From Hirudinaria manillensis (lineage: Eukaryota; Annelida; Clitellata; Hirudinida; Hirudinidae), in NCBI GenBank assembly GCA_034509925.1, contig CM067534.1, forward strand, positions 4,595,501 to 4,659,500: a stretch of 64,000 nt of DNA, given 5' to 3'. The position numbers were made by a program, and so were the translations under genes. This document shows positions 13,448 to 34,587 of the stretch, in pieces (the first letter of the stretch is position 1; each line of letters starts with the position of its first letter). Under the pieces are notes generated by a model, which saw only the letters and a program-made list of their open reading frames with translations, made no database searches and was not told the origin of the DNA.

Positions 13448-13545
13448 AAAACCCACCTTAATGCAGCAACCAATGTATCAATGTAACAAATTTTATATAT
13501 ATTGGCTTAGAAGGAATTTTTGCAATCAACACGATCTCATTTTAT
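13448..13545. repeat. 98-bp perfect direct repeat, copy 2
   Basis: Second copy of the repeat at 12819-12916, identical over all 98 bases. The surrounding region 12276-14836 has no supported gene. Confidence 0.97.
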
Positions 13546-14836
13546 GTATTTATGTGACAGGTGAAGCAATGACCGCTGGCTTTAACTGAATTGATACTTG
13601 ATTTTATTCTCTAGATATTCATTTTATGAGTGGAAGGGTTCCTTGTCTAGTTTATTGCTATTACTTAGCATCATTTGTTACTTGTTATTGCCATGATTAA
13701 GTTTGTTTGAATTAATATGATATTACTTTTAATTAACCAGTTATCAATTGTAATAATATTTATTAGAAAACTCAAGGTGTAGGATCCTAGATCTAAAAGG
13801 TTTAAAAATGTATCAAAGTGAGAATCCACAATGCATAGTCAAGAATTAACCAAAAATTTCATAATGAGTCTGCGTATGGATAGCCATAGTGCAATAATCC
13901 TGTCTAAACCATCAGGGACCGACCATGGATCGTCCTAGTGCCTTGTCGTCCTCTTAGGCACTCAAAAAGCAACTACTACGACCGGCGACGATTCGCCCTG
14001 CGAATAAAATAAAAATTATAGTCTAGTAATTTAAAGGGTTAAATAGATTTTGGTAAACTTCTACTTTGCCTGAAAATAGCTGAAAGGGCAATTTTGGTAG
14101 GTCGAATCTCGGTGATGTTCGCGCTTGTGGGTGTAAAATAGGTTGCCATTGGCACAGGTTGATTATGTTAAATTGAGATAAGATAGGTTTATTAAAAAAA
14201 TTTTTATGTTTGTTACAAATAATTTAGAACCGTAGCCCGAAACTTGTTAGTGATTCGAGGCTTGCTAAGAATTTTTTCAAGAGATGCAAAATTGCCGGAT
14301 TACCGACGAATGAATATGCAAAAGAATGATGTAATCGTAGCTCCTCCCATCCAAGGCTGTTAGTTACGCAATGCAACAAGACTCCAAAAAGAGCACCGCC
14401 ATCGTCGTTGTCATCGTCATCTCCATCCCTTGCGATGGCATGCTCTTCGACGGTCCCATAAAGTGGGGGAAAAAAATTAACCCAGAAATAGTTTAGACAA
14501 TCTCTCCGAACATTCCATGAACGTTCAATTTGTATTTAGGGCTGCGAACTGCAGACTACGTGACTAACTTTGTTCATTTAAAAGACTCATCAGTTACAGG
14601 AAAGTTTCTCGAGCAGGGATTATTGTATGGCTAAGTACATCCGTGTATAACTCCCTAATAGTGGTCTTAATTTCGTAGTTATAAATGACGATTGTACTTG
14701 TCGACAGCCACCAATAACAAGCGGTTTACATTCTAAACAATTGTAAGTCGAAACGTAAACGCAACTCCGCAAGTTAAGACGTACGATAAATAGGTTAAAG
14801 GTTGTTTTTTTCATGAAGGTATAATTTCTCTTGATC

Positions 14837-15001
14837 ATGGATGCCATGTACGTCGTCGTCATCATTCTGGCCTTCATCATAGCCTTTTTCATGACTATGT
14901 TTGTCCTCAAATACTCGGGCTGCTGTGACAGATTTTCAAAGCACTTTCCAGCCAAGCATCAGTCTTTGTTCCACAAACCAGAACATTGTGAGACACTTTA
15001 A
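14837..15001 (+). CDS. Hypothetical 54-aa single-pass membrane peptide
   Basis: An ATG-initiated ORF of 54 codons begins MDAMYVVVIILAFIIAFFM. It shows one strong hydrophobic segment (about residues 5-24) followed by a short Cys/His/Lys-rich tail (SGCCDRFSKHF). An in-frame TAA lies 12 nt upstream of the ATG, so the ORF is closed at its 5' end. A GTGAGA near 14988 could be a splice donor, in which case this is the first exon of something longer. I do not recognise a family. The composition suits a small membrane protein, but a chance ORF cannot be excluded. Confidence 0.3.
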   Translation: MDAMYVVVIILAFIIAFFMTMFVLKYSGCCDRFSKHFPAKHQSLFHKPEHCETL

Positions 15002-15573
15002 GCACTTTCCTTCGCTATCACTGGAGAGATTGAATGGCCATGTTTGTTTTTTTTATTTTCAGCGAGAATTGAACAGCTACCCGTGGCATGGGTTTGATTG
15101 GAATCGTCAACTTCAATCCAACCGAGCCTTCAACAGTTTTCTTCCGAGGATTCTCAGCTTCTTGTTTTTATTGTGTTGTTGTCGTTGGTTTTTTTAGTTG
15201 CTGTGACTAATTCCGATTAAAATTCATTTTTAAACGTCACGTACGCGCCGTGCACGCTTCGAAAGAATTGACTACCGTCCAACTTCAGTTTGAGACTCGA
15301 CTCGACGCTCGAAACATTTATTTGCCGACATTGCTTGGATCGGATCTCCGTCGTCATTAGGAGAAGCTTCCAGTCTAAGGGAGACAAGGATTAATTCAGG
15401 TGGCACTCACACCTGGTCTAGGACAGCAGCAGCAATAGAATACGGCTCCACAAATTCCGATGATTTCCACGCTCGATGGATACAAGATGCTCTGGTTTTA
15501 CTTAGACCGGTGATGTTGTTGTTGTTGTTGCGATCGCTTCGTCGTCGTTGTTGATGCCAGTTGTTCTATTCCG

Positions 15574-26089
<10,516 letters not shown>

Positions 26090-26263
26090 CGACAAGTGAC
26101 TAGATTTGGTGTTGCAATCGTTTTAATATCTCACATGTCTTCATCATTCCTTCAGGGAGTATGTTAGAGTTAGAAACATTATTTTAGAAGATATTTATTT
26201 ATTTTTAACATTTGTTTTCGATGTGGTGATAGAATTTACAAATTTGCCGCCGAATGTCGGACC

Positions 26264-26269
26264 AATAAA
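26264..26269 (+). terminator. Poly(A) signal AATAAA, Ig/FnIII gene
   Basis: Canonical AATAAA 175 nt after the stop codon. The rest of 26090-26811 shows no gene. Confidence 0.6.
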
Positions 26270-26811
26270 TGAAACGGAAATTTGTGAGATGTTTCATATC
26301 ATCATTATTATTATTAGTATAATCAGTAAACTTTCTGATATTATTACTGTAATGAGTATTAATATTACATTAAAATTGTTACCATTGCTTCGGCCTTGGT
26401 AAGCCTGAGGGCTTTGCTGTACAAACGCTCTCACAAAACTTGAAACCAGGACTGCACCTAACATCATTTAAAGCTCATGGTCCATCCAAATAGCCTCAGT
26501 CTAACCAGATAAATAGATACACTATCTCGAACTCGAGTGTTTGCCTGGGGTTTTTTTTGCAATTTATGAAAATGAATCAAACAAATTATTCAATGCTATT
26601 AGAGGATAGTGTTCCTTTAATTGGTATTTATTCGCAAGAAGACCCTAATTTGTTCAGTGGATATATCGGACAAAATTAACTGCATATCATTTTTATTTTT
26701 GTATGTTTTAAAATATAAATTAGTATTTTAGACTATTATATGGAGCTGGATTCAAATATAAATCTCTACTTTTAGAAGCAATGGTTGCCAAGGAACATCT
26801 TGATATAAACA

Positions 26812-28066
26812 ATGGAAAGTCGAAGTAGTTTAGGTTACACGGTCTTACTATTTTCCTATATGTAATATTTTACTCAAAAATTTTGTTTAAAAAATGTGAT
26901 GCTGTTGCAGATGTAAAATTATTTGAGATTAAGAAGAATATCAGCGATGCATTCGACGTATTCGACCGAGAGGGTAACAAGAAAATCAACACCAGGTTTT
27001 ATCAATTGCTTCTCATCGTGAATCGTCTTAAAAATAAACCGACTATTCGTGAGCAGAGATGTTGGAACAGTTATCCGATCGCTGAATTGTTTTCCTAGCG
27101 AGGCTGATTTGGTGGAAATTTACAGAGAGGTTTTTACAGAAAAAATTAGGTAGCCATTTCCCGTCCAAGGTTTTTTCACTCACACTTTTATTGCAGCTGG
27201 ATGATGAAGACACCCCAGGGAGCATAAAATACGATGCATTTCTTCCTTTCATGACAAAAGCTTTATTAGAATCAAAGTGAGACTATTTTTCACATTTAAA
27301 TAAACTTTTCTTGTCAAATTCACTTCGTTTAAGGTATCGACCCGCGTCTAAAAAAATGCTCCTCAACGCATTTAAATTCATCGACGCAGAAAATCAAGGT
27401 TTTATCACGGTCGACCGACTGCAGAAATTGTTTATGGAAGAAGGTTAATTGGATTTTATTTAAATTGAGTTGCCCCGGAAATCATTATTTAAAGTTTGTT
27501 GGCGATCAACGAGGCAGCAAATAATTAATGCCTTAACCTTTCATTGCAATTCATCAGGCATTTGATTGTAAATTGGTGTTTAAATCACTTTTTGAATAAA
27601 GAAGCCTTCAGCACCAATCGCACCAACGACCTTTAAGAGTAGCACGAATGGCACAAATTCTGTATTGAAAATAATTAATGAATTTGTACGAACAAGTTTT
27701 AAATAATCCTAAAGACTTTTATTTGCTTCACTAAGGTGAGCCTTTCAGCCAGGACGAATTTGATGAAATGCTGTCTGTAGCCACAAGTACAGACACTGTT
27801 GACTACGCGGAGTATTTGCACCTCATCGAACACGAGGTGATCTTCTGCGCACCAATTTTTTTGTTGTTGATTTTTCGCATTGTAATTGGTTAAGTAAGTT
27901 AATTACAGATTAATTAATTATGGACCAAATGTTATCGTCCACGTAAACTTTTATTACGACATATTACGAGTCGATCAAATCCTTTTAATGGTTTTATTGT
28001 GGAAAATGAAACTGAAATTGTAAATTAACGATTGTAAAGTGACGATTGCAGGGCTATAAAGCATAA
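26812..28066 (+). CDS. EFCAB2: EF-hand protein EFCAB2 / DRC8 (dynein regulatory complex subunit 8)
   Basis: Axonemal EF-hand subunit of the nexin-dynein regulatory complex, which tunes dynein in motile cilia. Exons: 26812-26833, 26911-26995, 27057-27129, 27197-27276, 27334-27443, 27736-27836, 28052-28066; 161 aa, about the family length. The order matches the family: DAFDVFDREGNKKINTR (EF-hand 1), DVGTVIRSLNCFPSEADL, YDAFLPFMTKALLESKYRP, AFKFIDAENQGFITVDRL (EF-hand 2), FMEEGEPFSQDEFDEML, VDYAEYLHLI. The start at 26812 is inferred because its exon ends TTA G|GT and the phase joins exactly to exon 2. The last exon is only 15 nt (GYKA-stop) and is the least certain part. Alternatively, reading into intron 6 would add about 17 residues. 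Centrin or calmodulin is unlikely because the spacer residues match DRC8. Confidence 0.85.
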
Positions 28067-28658
28067 TCTTAAAACAGACTGAAGCAGGATTTTTCCAAAC
28101 TTTGGAGGTGAGAATTACTCGGGCTCCGATGATTTGATCGTCTTGACGACCTTGGTGGGCATGACTGTTGTGAATGTCTTAAAAGTGAATTTAATTCAAT
28201 TTAGCAACGTGACATTTTGAATTTCTTTGTGATTAAGAAATGACAGTTTAAATATTAATTAATCATTTTTCATCATTGTAACTCATTGATTTGGCTTTGT
28301 TCATCACATCACCAGCAATTTATCATCATCATCGCCACCGCCATCATCATCATCATCACCTCCTCCATCTTCATTTCAGACCTTGTACGTGAAAGATGAA
28401 ATTTGGACATTTGAAGAGATTTAATCGATTGATAATTTCTTTTGGAGTGAGGAATAATTGATCAAAAGTTGAAATTAAACTTAATTTTTACATAAAATCA
28501 TTAATAAAGAGCTGTTGCTATTTCCCATGATTATTTTCTTTTTAAACTTAGAAATGAACAAATAATATTCACATGACATCATTATTCATTGGAGACAAAC
28601 ATTAATTTTTGAAAAATAATTAAAAAATATTGATATTTAAGAAAATAAATACGCATTA
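28067..28658. other. Convergent spacer (EFCAB2 / myosin rod)
   Basis: About 590 bp between the ends of two convergent genes, with a short CATCAT tract at 28321-28375. An AATAAA at 28503-28508 (plus) could serve EFCAB2. No gene seen. Confidence 0.4.
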
Positions 28659-29948
28659 TTAACGAGCTAAACTGACCGAAACTTCTTCTGGACCGGTCAC
28701 TGATTGGATGGCTCTGGACCTGAGCTGATCGATGAGTTTCTCAGCAACATTGGCTCTCGTTTCTGCCTCTTCCAAGTCACTCTGCATCTTCCTGTACTTG
28801 GCCAGGTTGATCTCAGAAAGTTGTTCCTGCAATCAATCAATCGATCAATCAATCAATCAGTCAATCAATCAATTGATCATAAGGTAAATATCACCTATTT
28901 CTGACCAATCATGATTCAATCTAACATGGAAATGTCAATGGCAATGGTTGTAAATGAATCTTAAAGCATCCTGCATTTAATTGATTTGATTTTATATTAT
29001 AAAAAGGGAAAGTCATATCTTATGATCAGAACAAGCAAGTTTAATATATTAATTAATTATTATCATTAATTTAATATATTAATTAATTATTATCATTAAT
29101 TTAATATATTAATTAATTATTAATAATAATTTAATGTATTAATTAATGAAAATCGACTCACAGCATCGTCCAACTGCTTCTTGTAACCCTTGATTTTGAC
29201 CTGCATCTTGTCGATGAGGTCGTTCAATCTGCTCTGCGCCCTCTGTTGTTCCTCTGCGTGCAGGTCAAGCTCGTGCAACTTCCTCTCCTGTTTCCTGACG
29301 GACTTGTCTTTCTCCAGGACTTTCTGTCTTTCGTTCTCGAGCTCCGATTCGAGATCCTGAACTCTTTGCTCGAGACGAACCCAGGCCGCTTTGCCACCCG
29401 ACACTGCCATCTGCTCGGTGGCATCCAGCCTAGCCTGTGGCAGATTAGAGGATATACGTCGTATATATATATATATACACCATATGATATTCTCTCGTGA
29501 TCTTTAAGATTCAGTGTCCAGGCCAACACTTGCTCGTGAGAAAATTAATTTATGGATGGAAAGGAACAATATTAAGAGTAGTATTTTTTTAAATTAAAAT
29601 GCATTTTTAATGACCTTATGAATAGAAATAGTTGGGAAAATACCTGAAGATCTTTTATCTGAAGCTCCAGGATTCTCTTAACTTTTTCCAATTCACCGGT
29701 TCTCGCTTGTTCGCGCTTCAACTCCTCCGTGAGTTGATTTGAATCAACAGTGGCCTTCTTCAAAGCATCTTCCATCCTCCTCACGGTCAGTTGGTGATCT
29801 TCGTTCTCGCTCTTTGGATTTTTCAACGAATTATAATAATTGTAATAAGTTACCATTAAGTTAAATCATATTGAGTTCAAACAATTTATTATGATATCTG
29901 AGAGTAATTATTATTGGCTAAGACAAAGCAGTTGAGAGATTGGTAAGA

Positions 29949-29984
<36 letters not shown>

Positions 29985-32900
29985 GGAGCATCTACCCTGG
30001 TTTGTTGGAAATTGTTCTCAAGTTTCTTCTTAATCGTGGAGAGGTTCGAGCAGTTGGCATTGAGTTCATTGATCTTTGCCCCAGCATCCTTCAACTCACT
30101 CTCCAGCATTCTCCTGTTCCTGTCCAAAGAGTCGACTTGGAGTCTGAGAACGTCCACCTCGTCTTTCAGAGTGTCGCTCTTCTGGATCTGATTCTGCAAT
30201 TCCTCCTCCGCCTTCTTTCTCATCTGCTCCTCGTCTTCAAAGAGAGCCTGCAAATCAAAGGTCGACCCGATTTATAGCGATGCACGTTGGATCGCCAATC
30301 GAATAATTCAATTAATATCAATGCTAATGGCCGATGCAAAGAAGCATTTTAAAAACTCAAAATTAAGAATTATAAACAATAATTTCTCACCTGGAGGTCG
30401 ACAAGTTGCTGCTGGTACTTCTTGTGGATCTTGTCCGTGTCTCCTCTGGACTTGTTCATCCTGTCTATGGCGAGTTCGAGGTCGCTGACCTTTTGCTCGA
30501 GTTCCTTCTTGGCTCTCAAAGCTTCCAGTTTGTTCTTTGATTCTCCGTCCAGAGTGGCTTGCATGTTCGCCAAGACTTTGTTCTGGGACTTTCTTTAAAA
30601 GTAATTCTATTTTTAAACTCTGTGAGGCCATCAATTGTTCAATCAATTTTAAGTAATTATTAAAATCCATCGCATCCATCATTTGGAATGCAAAGATTTA
30701 TGATAATGGTTTAGGCTGCATGAGAAAATGTAAGAAAAGGAAATAATAATAATAATCATAACTGATTATTTGAAAAGGTCTTCAATAGTAATAACAATAA
30801 TAATAATGATAATAATAATAATGATAATAATAATAACAACAACAATAATAATCCACAACTAAACAACCTCATCTCGTCCATTTCGTCTTCTTTCTCCGTG
30901 AGTCTCCTTTCAAAATCGTCCCTGGCAACAACAACGTCCTGTTGTGCCCTTACGACCTTCATTGCCTCCTTCTGAATGGCCAAGTCCTTCTCGCCGATGA
31001 TGTTGTTCAGCTCTTGCTTCTCTGTTTCCAGCCTCTTGATGGTTTTTTCCAGATCCACCAGTTTCTGACTGGAGTGATCCAATTGATGCTGAATGTCTCC
31101 GAGTTCAACTGGAGAGGATAGCAAATTTTTTTTTGGTAATTTTTTTATTATAAAAATGTGAAAGAAATCTTTTTTTTTCAGAAATAATTGCAAACCTGAC
31201 AAGTTTTTATTTTCCCTTTTCAATCTTTCATTCAATTCCTTCGCCTCGTCCAACTGGTGCCCGACCTTGACCGTCCCCTCCGCCTCGACCTTGGCCTCTT
31301 TGTTGGCTTCTTCCAGCTCTGCCTGGAGGTCTTCTACCTTCTTCTTCCAATCATCGATGACCTTCTCGTATTGTTTGTGACGTTTTTCGTTCATGGCAAT
31401 TTCGTTCTGGAGCTGTTTTTAATTTTAAGCATTCGATCTTTTTAGATGTTCCAGTATGATGATGATGATATCCACATATTATAATCACTGACGTTGTATG
31501 ATGATGATGATAATCACGTATCATAATCACTTATACATGTATGTATCTATCCGACCTTTTCAATTTCTTCCTTAAGAGCTTCGGCAGCTGCGTGCGCCTG
31601 ACCCCTCGCCTTATCCAGAGCCACCATTTTTCCAATCGTTGCGTCAACCTTTGCCTCGGACTCCTGCAGTTTTTGAATGAATTTCTTTTTCAGTTCTTCC
31701 ACATCTTCGGGTCTAATGGAGGCTGTTGTTGTCGAAAATAACTTCTTATTGAACAATAAATTCATCAATTTTAGAAGTTTAAAAAAAAAAGAACACATTC
31801 TTATTATATTTAAATATTGGAGTGGAAATTATGAAGTTAGAAATTGGACCTTCATTATTTTGGCACTTTTGCTGCCAGGTAGCGACTTCCATTGTGGCTT
31901 TGTTGAGTCTCTTTTGGAGTTCTGCCTGCCTCTCCTTGTCATCTTCTTTCTCCTCCTTGAGAGCAGTCGCTTCATCGAGAAGAATTTTATTTTCTTCTGC
32001 CAATCGTAGGCCATTTTCTTCGCTCTCTCGCAGTTTTACCTTTTCATCATCGCCATTGTTATTGGTGTTATAATTACATATAAATAATAATAATTTTTAA
32101 AAAACGTGATGATTAATTACATCAAGGTTGACTTCACAATGGTATTTTAATGAGCATTTAATATTTGTGTTATGTAACGTTATGAATGAGGAGTGACCTG
32201 GCAGGTACAAGTAAGATGAAGCTAATCAGTATTTAAAATTATTATTATTAATATTATTATATGAAGTAAAACAAAAATTTACTTTCAATTCTTCCACATT
32301 CTTTGCAAAGCCCTCTTTATCACCATTGACTTGAAGCAGTTCCTTCTCCAAATCTTCAATTTTCCTTCTGGCATCAGAAGCATCAATTTGTGATTTTGAT
32401 CTTTGGGACTGTGCCTCATTTACTTCCTTCTGAAGGTTACTCAGACGAGCATTCAGGTCTTTAATTTGATCTTCCAAAGATTTGATATGCTTTTCTGATT
32501 GTTGCTGAAGAAAATGCTTCAGTTTGTTACATTTAGCCACTATTTCTAGTACCTCAAACATATAAAATCGAATGTGGAATTTGTTAAACCAATAAAGAGA
32601 TTAAGTAGATTTCATAAGAGTTAATTTAAATCGATTTACAGAGTAATGAGTAATGGTTTAGAGCCTTTCGAGTCTAAGTTCTTGCACAAATATTTTTTTA
32701 AAAAGTGACTTTGCCAAATTCAATCACTTCAACAAATCGTTTTACAATGCAAACCTTGGCAGTTTTCGAATCTTCCGACTTCTGTTTGAGACCTTCCAAC
32801 TCAACTTGAAGCTGCAGTTTTTCCTTTTCGCTCCTACGCAGCAGATTTAAATAAGACGCAAGACGTAAATAACCATCAGCTATTGGCAAATAGGTTTTTT

Positions 32901-34587
32901 TAACTGTTACTTTTTTATAAAAATTCTGAGACATTTAAAAATTAGGTTTTTAACAATAATAATGACACTCCAATGTAATGTTAAATGCGCAAAGATAAGA
33001 GTTTACTTTTGCTTGTTTCTGTGTAGTTCGTCGATTTGGTCCATCAACTGACCCACAGTTTCCTGGTGCTTTTTTTTAAAACTTGCCAATTGAGCCTCTC
33101 CTTGAGACTGACTTTCGTCCAAAGATCTCGACAAGTTTTGAAGCTGCATATCGCGTTTCTTGTTCTGATCGATCTGAAGGTTCATTCATTAAATAAGTCG
33201 AATGACAATCAATGAGTTGAAGACATTGTTCAGAAATTAAGTGGAAACGGGCTGTAAAATCCTATATCAAATGCTCCATTTGAGAACATCCGACATAAGT
33301 TCAGAACATCATCTCAGGTGGGAAACAACTGAGGTAATCATTCACACTTAGATATTCACTTTCAAATAAGTAATTTACATTTTTGTAATAATGCATAACA
33401 ATTTGCTTCCAACAACACGCTTATCTTGGAACTCGCATTAATCTACATTTTTTGAATACATAAATATGCTAATAAATCAACTAGTTATTCAGTTACTTGT
33501 TTGTGGAGCGCATCCTGTGCATCCTCCAATTTCTCCTTGAGAATGTTTATCTCCCGCTGCATATCGAGCCTCTGCTTTTCACCCTGCATCACGTAATCAA
33601 ATAATAAATATTTACAATATTCCAAGCGGTGTTGAAATTCTATAAACTATTAATAAGTACATAATGAGAACAATTATATGTGAAAAAGTTTCATAACATA
33701 TCTAACCTTCGTGCGATTTGATTTCTCATTCTCGAGTTCAGTTTCCAAGTCTCTGATTCTCGTCTGAAGCAGAGAACGAATGCAGAGATTTCAGTCGAGC
33801 AGACAGGTAAAAACATCACTCAAAAAAAAAAACATAACACAACACCCACATCTAGTAGAGATTTTGCCGATCCTTTCTGAGAAAAATCTGTGAGGTAAGG
33901 ACTGCTAGAAGAGGTGTACTGAGAAGAAGCAGACGTATAATCAGTACTTGGAGTGTATGCACTCCTCGAACCAAGGGTAGAGGTGTAGGTCGAGGGTGAC
34001 GAAAGTCCGTAAGAATCGGACAAGAACGAATAACTCGAAGGTTTGTAGGTGGAACCGGATGATAGAGCTGCCATTCTTGCTGCTATTTCTTTGTCCAAAT
34101 CGTCTTCGTCGATCTTGACGGAAGAAGTCAGTCTCGTTGACGTCGTCGACGAGAGAGCGTCGGGTTCGAGTGCAATCTTTTTGTTCATAAACTTTGTCAT
34201 CGTCACGATTGAAGACTGAGGAGCGCTGTCGGCGGCTGACGGACCCGTCGATTCGTCCAGATTACTGCTCCATTTGTTCGTTACCACCTCAGCTTTGCCG
34301 GCATCGTCCAAGCTGACTGCAGATTAGAAAAGCAGTGGAAAATGAACTCTTTCCAAATAAACTATTTAAAACCAGAAGAGTAATAAATTAACAATTACAG
34401 ACTATCGTAGCCAAAAGTACTTGGCATATACAATCACAAAAAAATCGTGTTTACCCGTCGTCTTAACGACGTCAACTTTGACGTCACCATTCTGCAGGGT
34501 GTCTTCGTTCGCCGAAACTTTGGCATCGCTTGACACTTCTTCCACGACTTCAACTTTGCTTTGAACTTCGACTTCACTCTCAGACAT
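28659..34587 (-). CDS. Myosin rod protein (myorod/catchin-like), stand-alone gene
   Basis: A motorless thick-filament protein: the C-terminal part of a muscle myosin heavy chain rod with a unique head. Exons: 34587-34455, 34316-33850, 33763-33707, 33583-33497, 33173-33007, 32833-32755, 32504-32283, 32039-31867, 31712-31556, 31412-31196, 31108-30868, 30592-30391, 30247-29996, 29811-29644, 29434-29162, 28826-28659; 1020 aa in one frame. Residues 1-200 are non-helical: an acidic start (MSESEVEVQSKVEVVEEVSS) then a Ser/Thr/Tyr-rich segment (SSYSFLSDSYGLSSPSTYTS). Residues 201-1020 are continuous heptad coiled coil aligning with the MHC rod, e.g. KKRDMQLQNLSRSLDE, LASFKKKHQETVGQLMDQID, RLEQRVQDLESELENE. 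It ends GPEEVSVSLAR. Size and layout match molluscan catchin (about 1000 aa). Paramyosin is less likely because the block order follows MHC. No muscle-myosin motor exons lie upstream. Confidence 0.88.
29041..29148. repeat. 30-bp tandem repeat, 3.5 units
   Basis: Unit TTAATATATTAATTAATTAT plus TATCATTAAT starts at 29041, 29071 and 29101, with a partial copy at 29131. The first two are identical and later ones diverge. It lies in the last intron of the myosin-rod gene. Confidence 0.9.
29951..29982. repeat. (GA)n dinucleotide run
   Basis: About 15 GA units in the intron just after myosin-rod exon 29996-30247, a few bases past its splice donor. Confidence 0.9.
30736..30852. repeat. AAT/ATG/AAC triplet-rich intron tract
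   Basis: Imperfect AAT-based repeats in the intron following the exon 31108-30868. Confidence 0.7.

Larger units (their letters stand above)
12348..14836. other. Gene-free intergenic region
   Basis: Between the RACK1 5' end and the next plus-strand ORF I see only AT-rich sequence, the 98-bp repeat pair and, near 14395-14450, a short GTC/CATC-rich stretch. No conserved ORF is present. Confidence 0.5.

Noticed and set aside
26812..28066. Calmodulin, centrin or troponin C
   Set aside because: Only two of the EF-hand segments are well formed, and the linkers (SLNCFPSEADL, EEGEPFSQDEFDEML) match EFCAB2/DRC8 specifically.
28659..34587. Paramyosin as the identity of the coiled-coil gene
   Set aside because: The order of rod blocks follows the myosin heavy chain rod (for example KKRDMQLQNL..LASFKKKHQETV), starts mid-rod, and carries a 200-aa unique head. 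Paramyosin's typical short head and C-terminal tailpiece are absent.
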